A stretch of DNA of 64,000 nt from Alteribacillus iranensis (GTDB lineage: Bacteria; Bacillota; Bacilli; Bacillales; Marinococcaceae). Below, piece by piece: positions 63,939 through 64,000 of the stretch. Each line of letters opens with the position of its first letter. The stretch's first letter is position 1. The position numbers and the translations under genes are program-made. The stretch covers positions 292,394 through 356,393 of the forward strand of contig NZ_FONT01000003.1 in NCBI RefSeq assembly GCF_900113025.1. The letters run 5' to 3'. The notes beneath the pieces are model-generated. The model saw nothing but the letters and a program-made list of their open reading frames with translations, was not told the DNA's origin and did not search any database.

Positions 63939-64000
63939 TTGTCTAGCTCCAGCGCCTAGCCGCTCTGGAGGCCCACACGATGTGGGTCGGGTCGGCGTTG
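63938..64000. repeat. Dispersed intergenic repeat copy, cut by window end
   Basis: Starts ATTGTCTAGCTCCAGCGCC directly after the preceding copy, and carries the GGCCCAC/GTGGGTC hairpin (63970-63988) seen at 56342-56360. Confidence 0.7.

Overview
The window looks like part of the chromosome of an endospore-forming Bacillaceae species. The evidence is spore coat genes (cotO, cotZ), a MecA/Spx/SpxH proteolysis set, strong AAGGAGG-type ribosome binding sites with many TTG/GTG starts, and gene order matching the Bacillus subtilis yjb region. IcmF, ergothioneine genes and acidic proteins would fit a moderately halophilic or alkaliphilic member, but the genus cannot be fixed from the sequence.

Layout. 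0-10 kb: a LysR regulator divergent from a YeiH-type exporter, YrhK and YjzC small proteins, a tandem pair of MFS exporters, a YciI protein, a chemoreceptor, an HD-domain protein and a secreted glycosidase-like protein. 10-25 kb: the conserved yjb block, namely yjbC, spx, mecA, coiA, pepF, then on the other strand yjbI-spxH, yjbJ and yjbK, then yjbL, relQ, nadK and yjbO, then prpE and fabI. This block joins the Spx regulator, its ClpXP adaptor SpxH and the ClpCP adaptor MecA to competence, (p)ppGpp synthesis, NADP synthesis and fatty-acid elongation.

25-53 kb is accessory. It sits between fabI and cotO, which as I recall are close neighbours in B. subtilis. It holds SelO, a CueP-type copper-binding lipoprotein interrupted by an in-frame TGA, a ferritin-like/cupin fusion, egtB-egtD for ergothioneine, a MarR regulator, and a 10-kb Tad-type pilus operon (33-43 kb) that starts with an unrecognised gene and ends with a large secreted membrane protein and an OmpA-domain lipoprotein. 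HAD phosphatase and PQQ-type sugar dehydrogenase genes, a BASS-type transporter, fused isobutyryl-CoA mutase IcmF, an M23 peptidase, a PadR/DUF2812 pair and a frameshifted small membrane gene follow.

53-64 kb returns to conserved genes: cotO, cotZ, yjcF, a PgpA-like protein, fumC, catalase with a SigB-like promoter, two membrane/stalk proteins and a D-2-hydroxyacid dehydrogenase. Copies of a dispersed intergenic repeat lie at both window ends and at 56.3 kb, and a related 31-bp tandem hairpin repeat lies at 52.05-52.14 kb.

The most striking signal is in cueP. The TGA falls where the first of three conserved cysteines is expected. It is followed at bSECIS-like distance by a perfect 7-bp stem capped by a GGT loop. 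This makes the gene a candidate selenoprotein, although a nonsense mutation is not excluded. Several small genes of about 50 codons (16340-16513, 32036-32191, 10928-11071), structured mRNA leaders and palindromic operators are also recorded.
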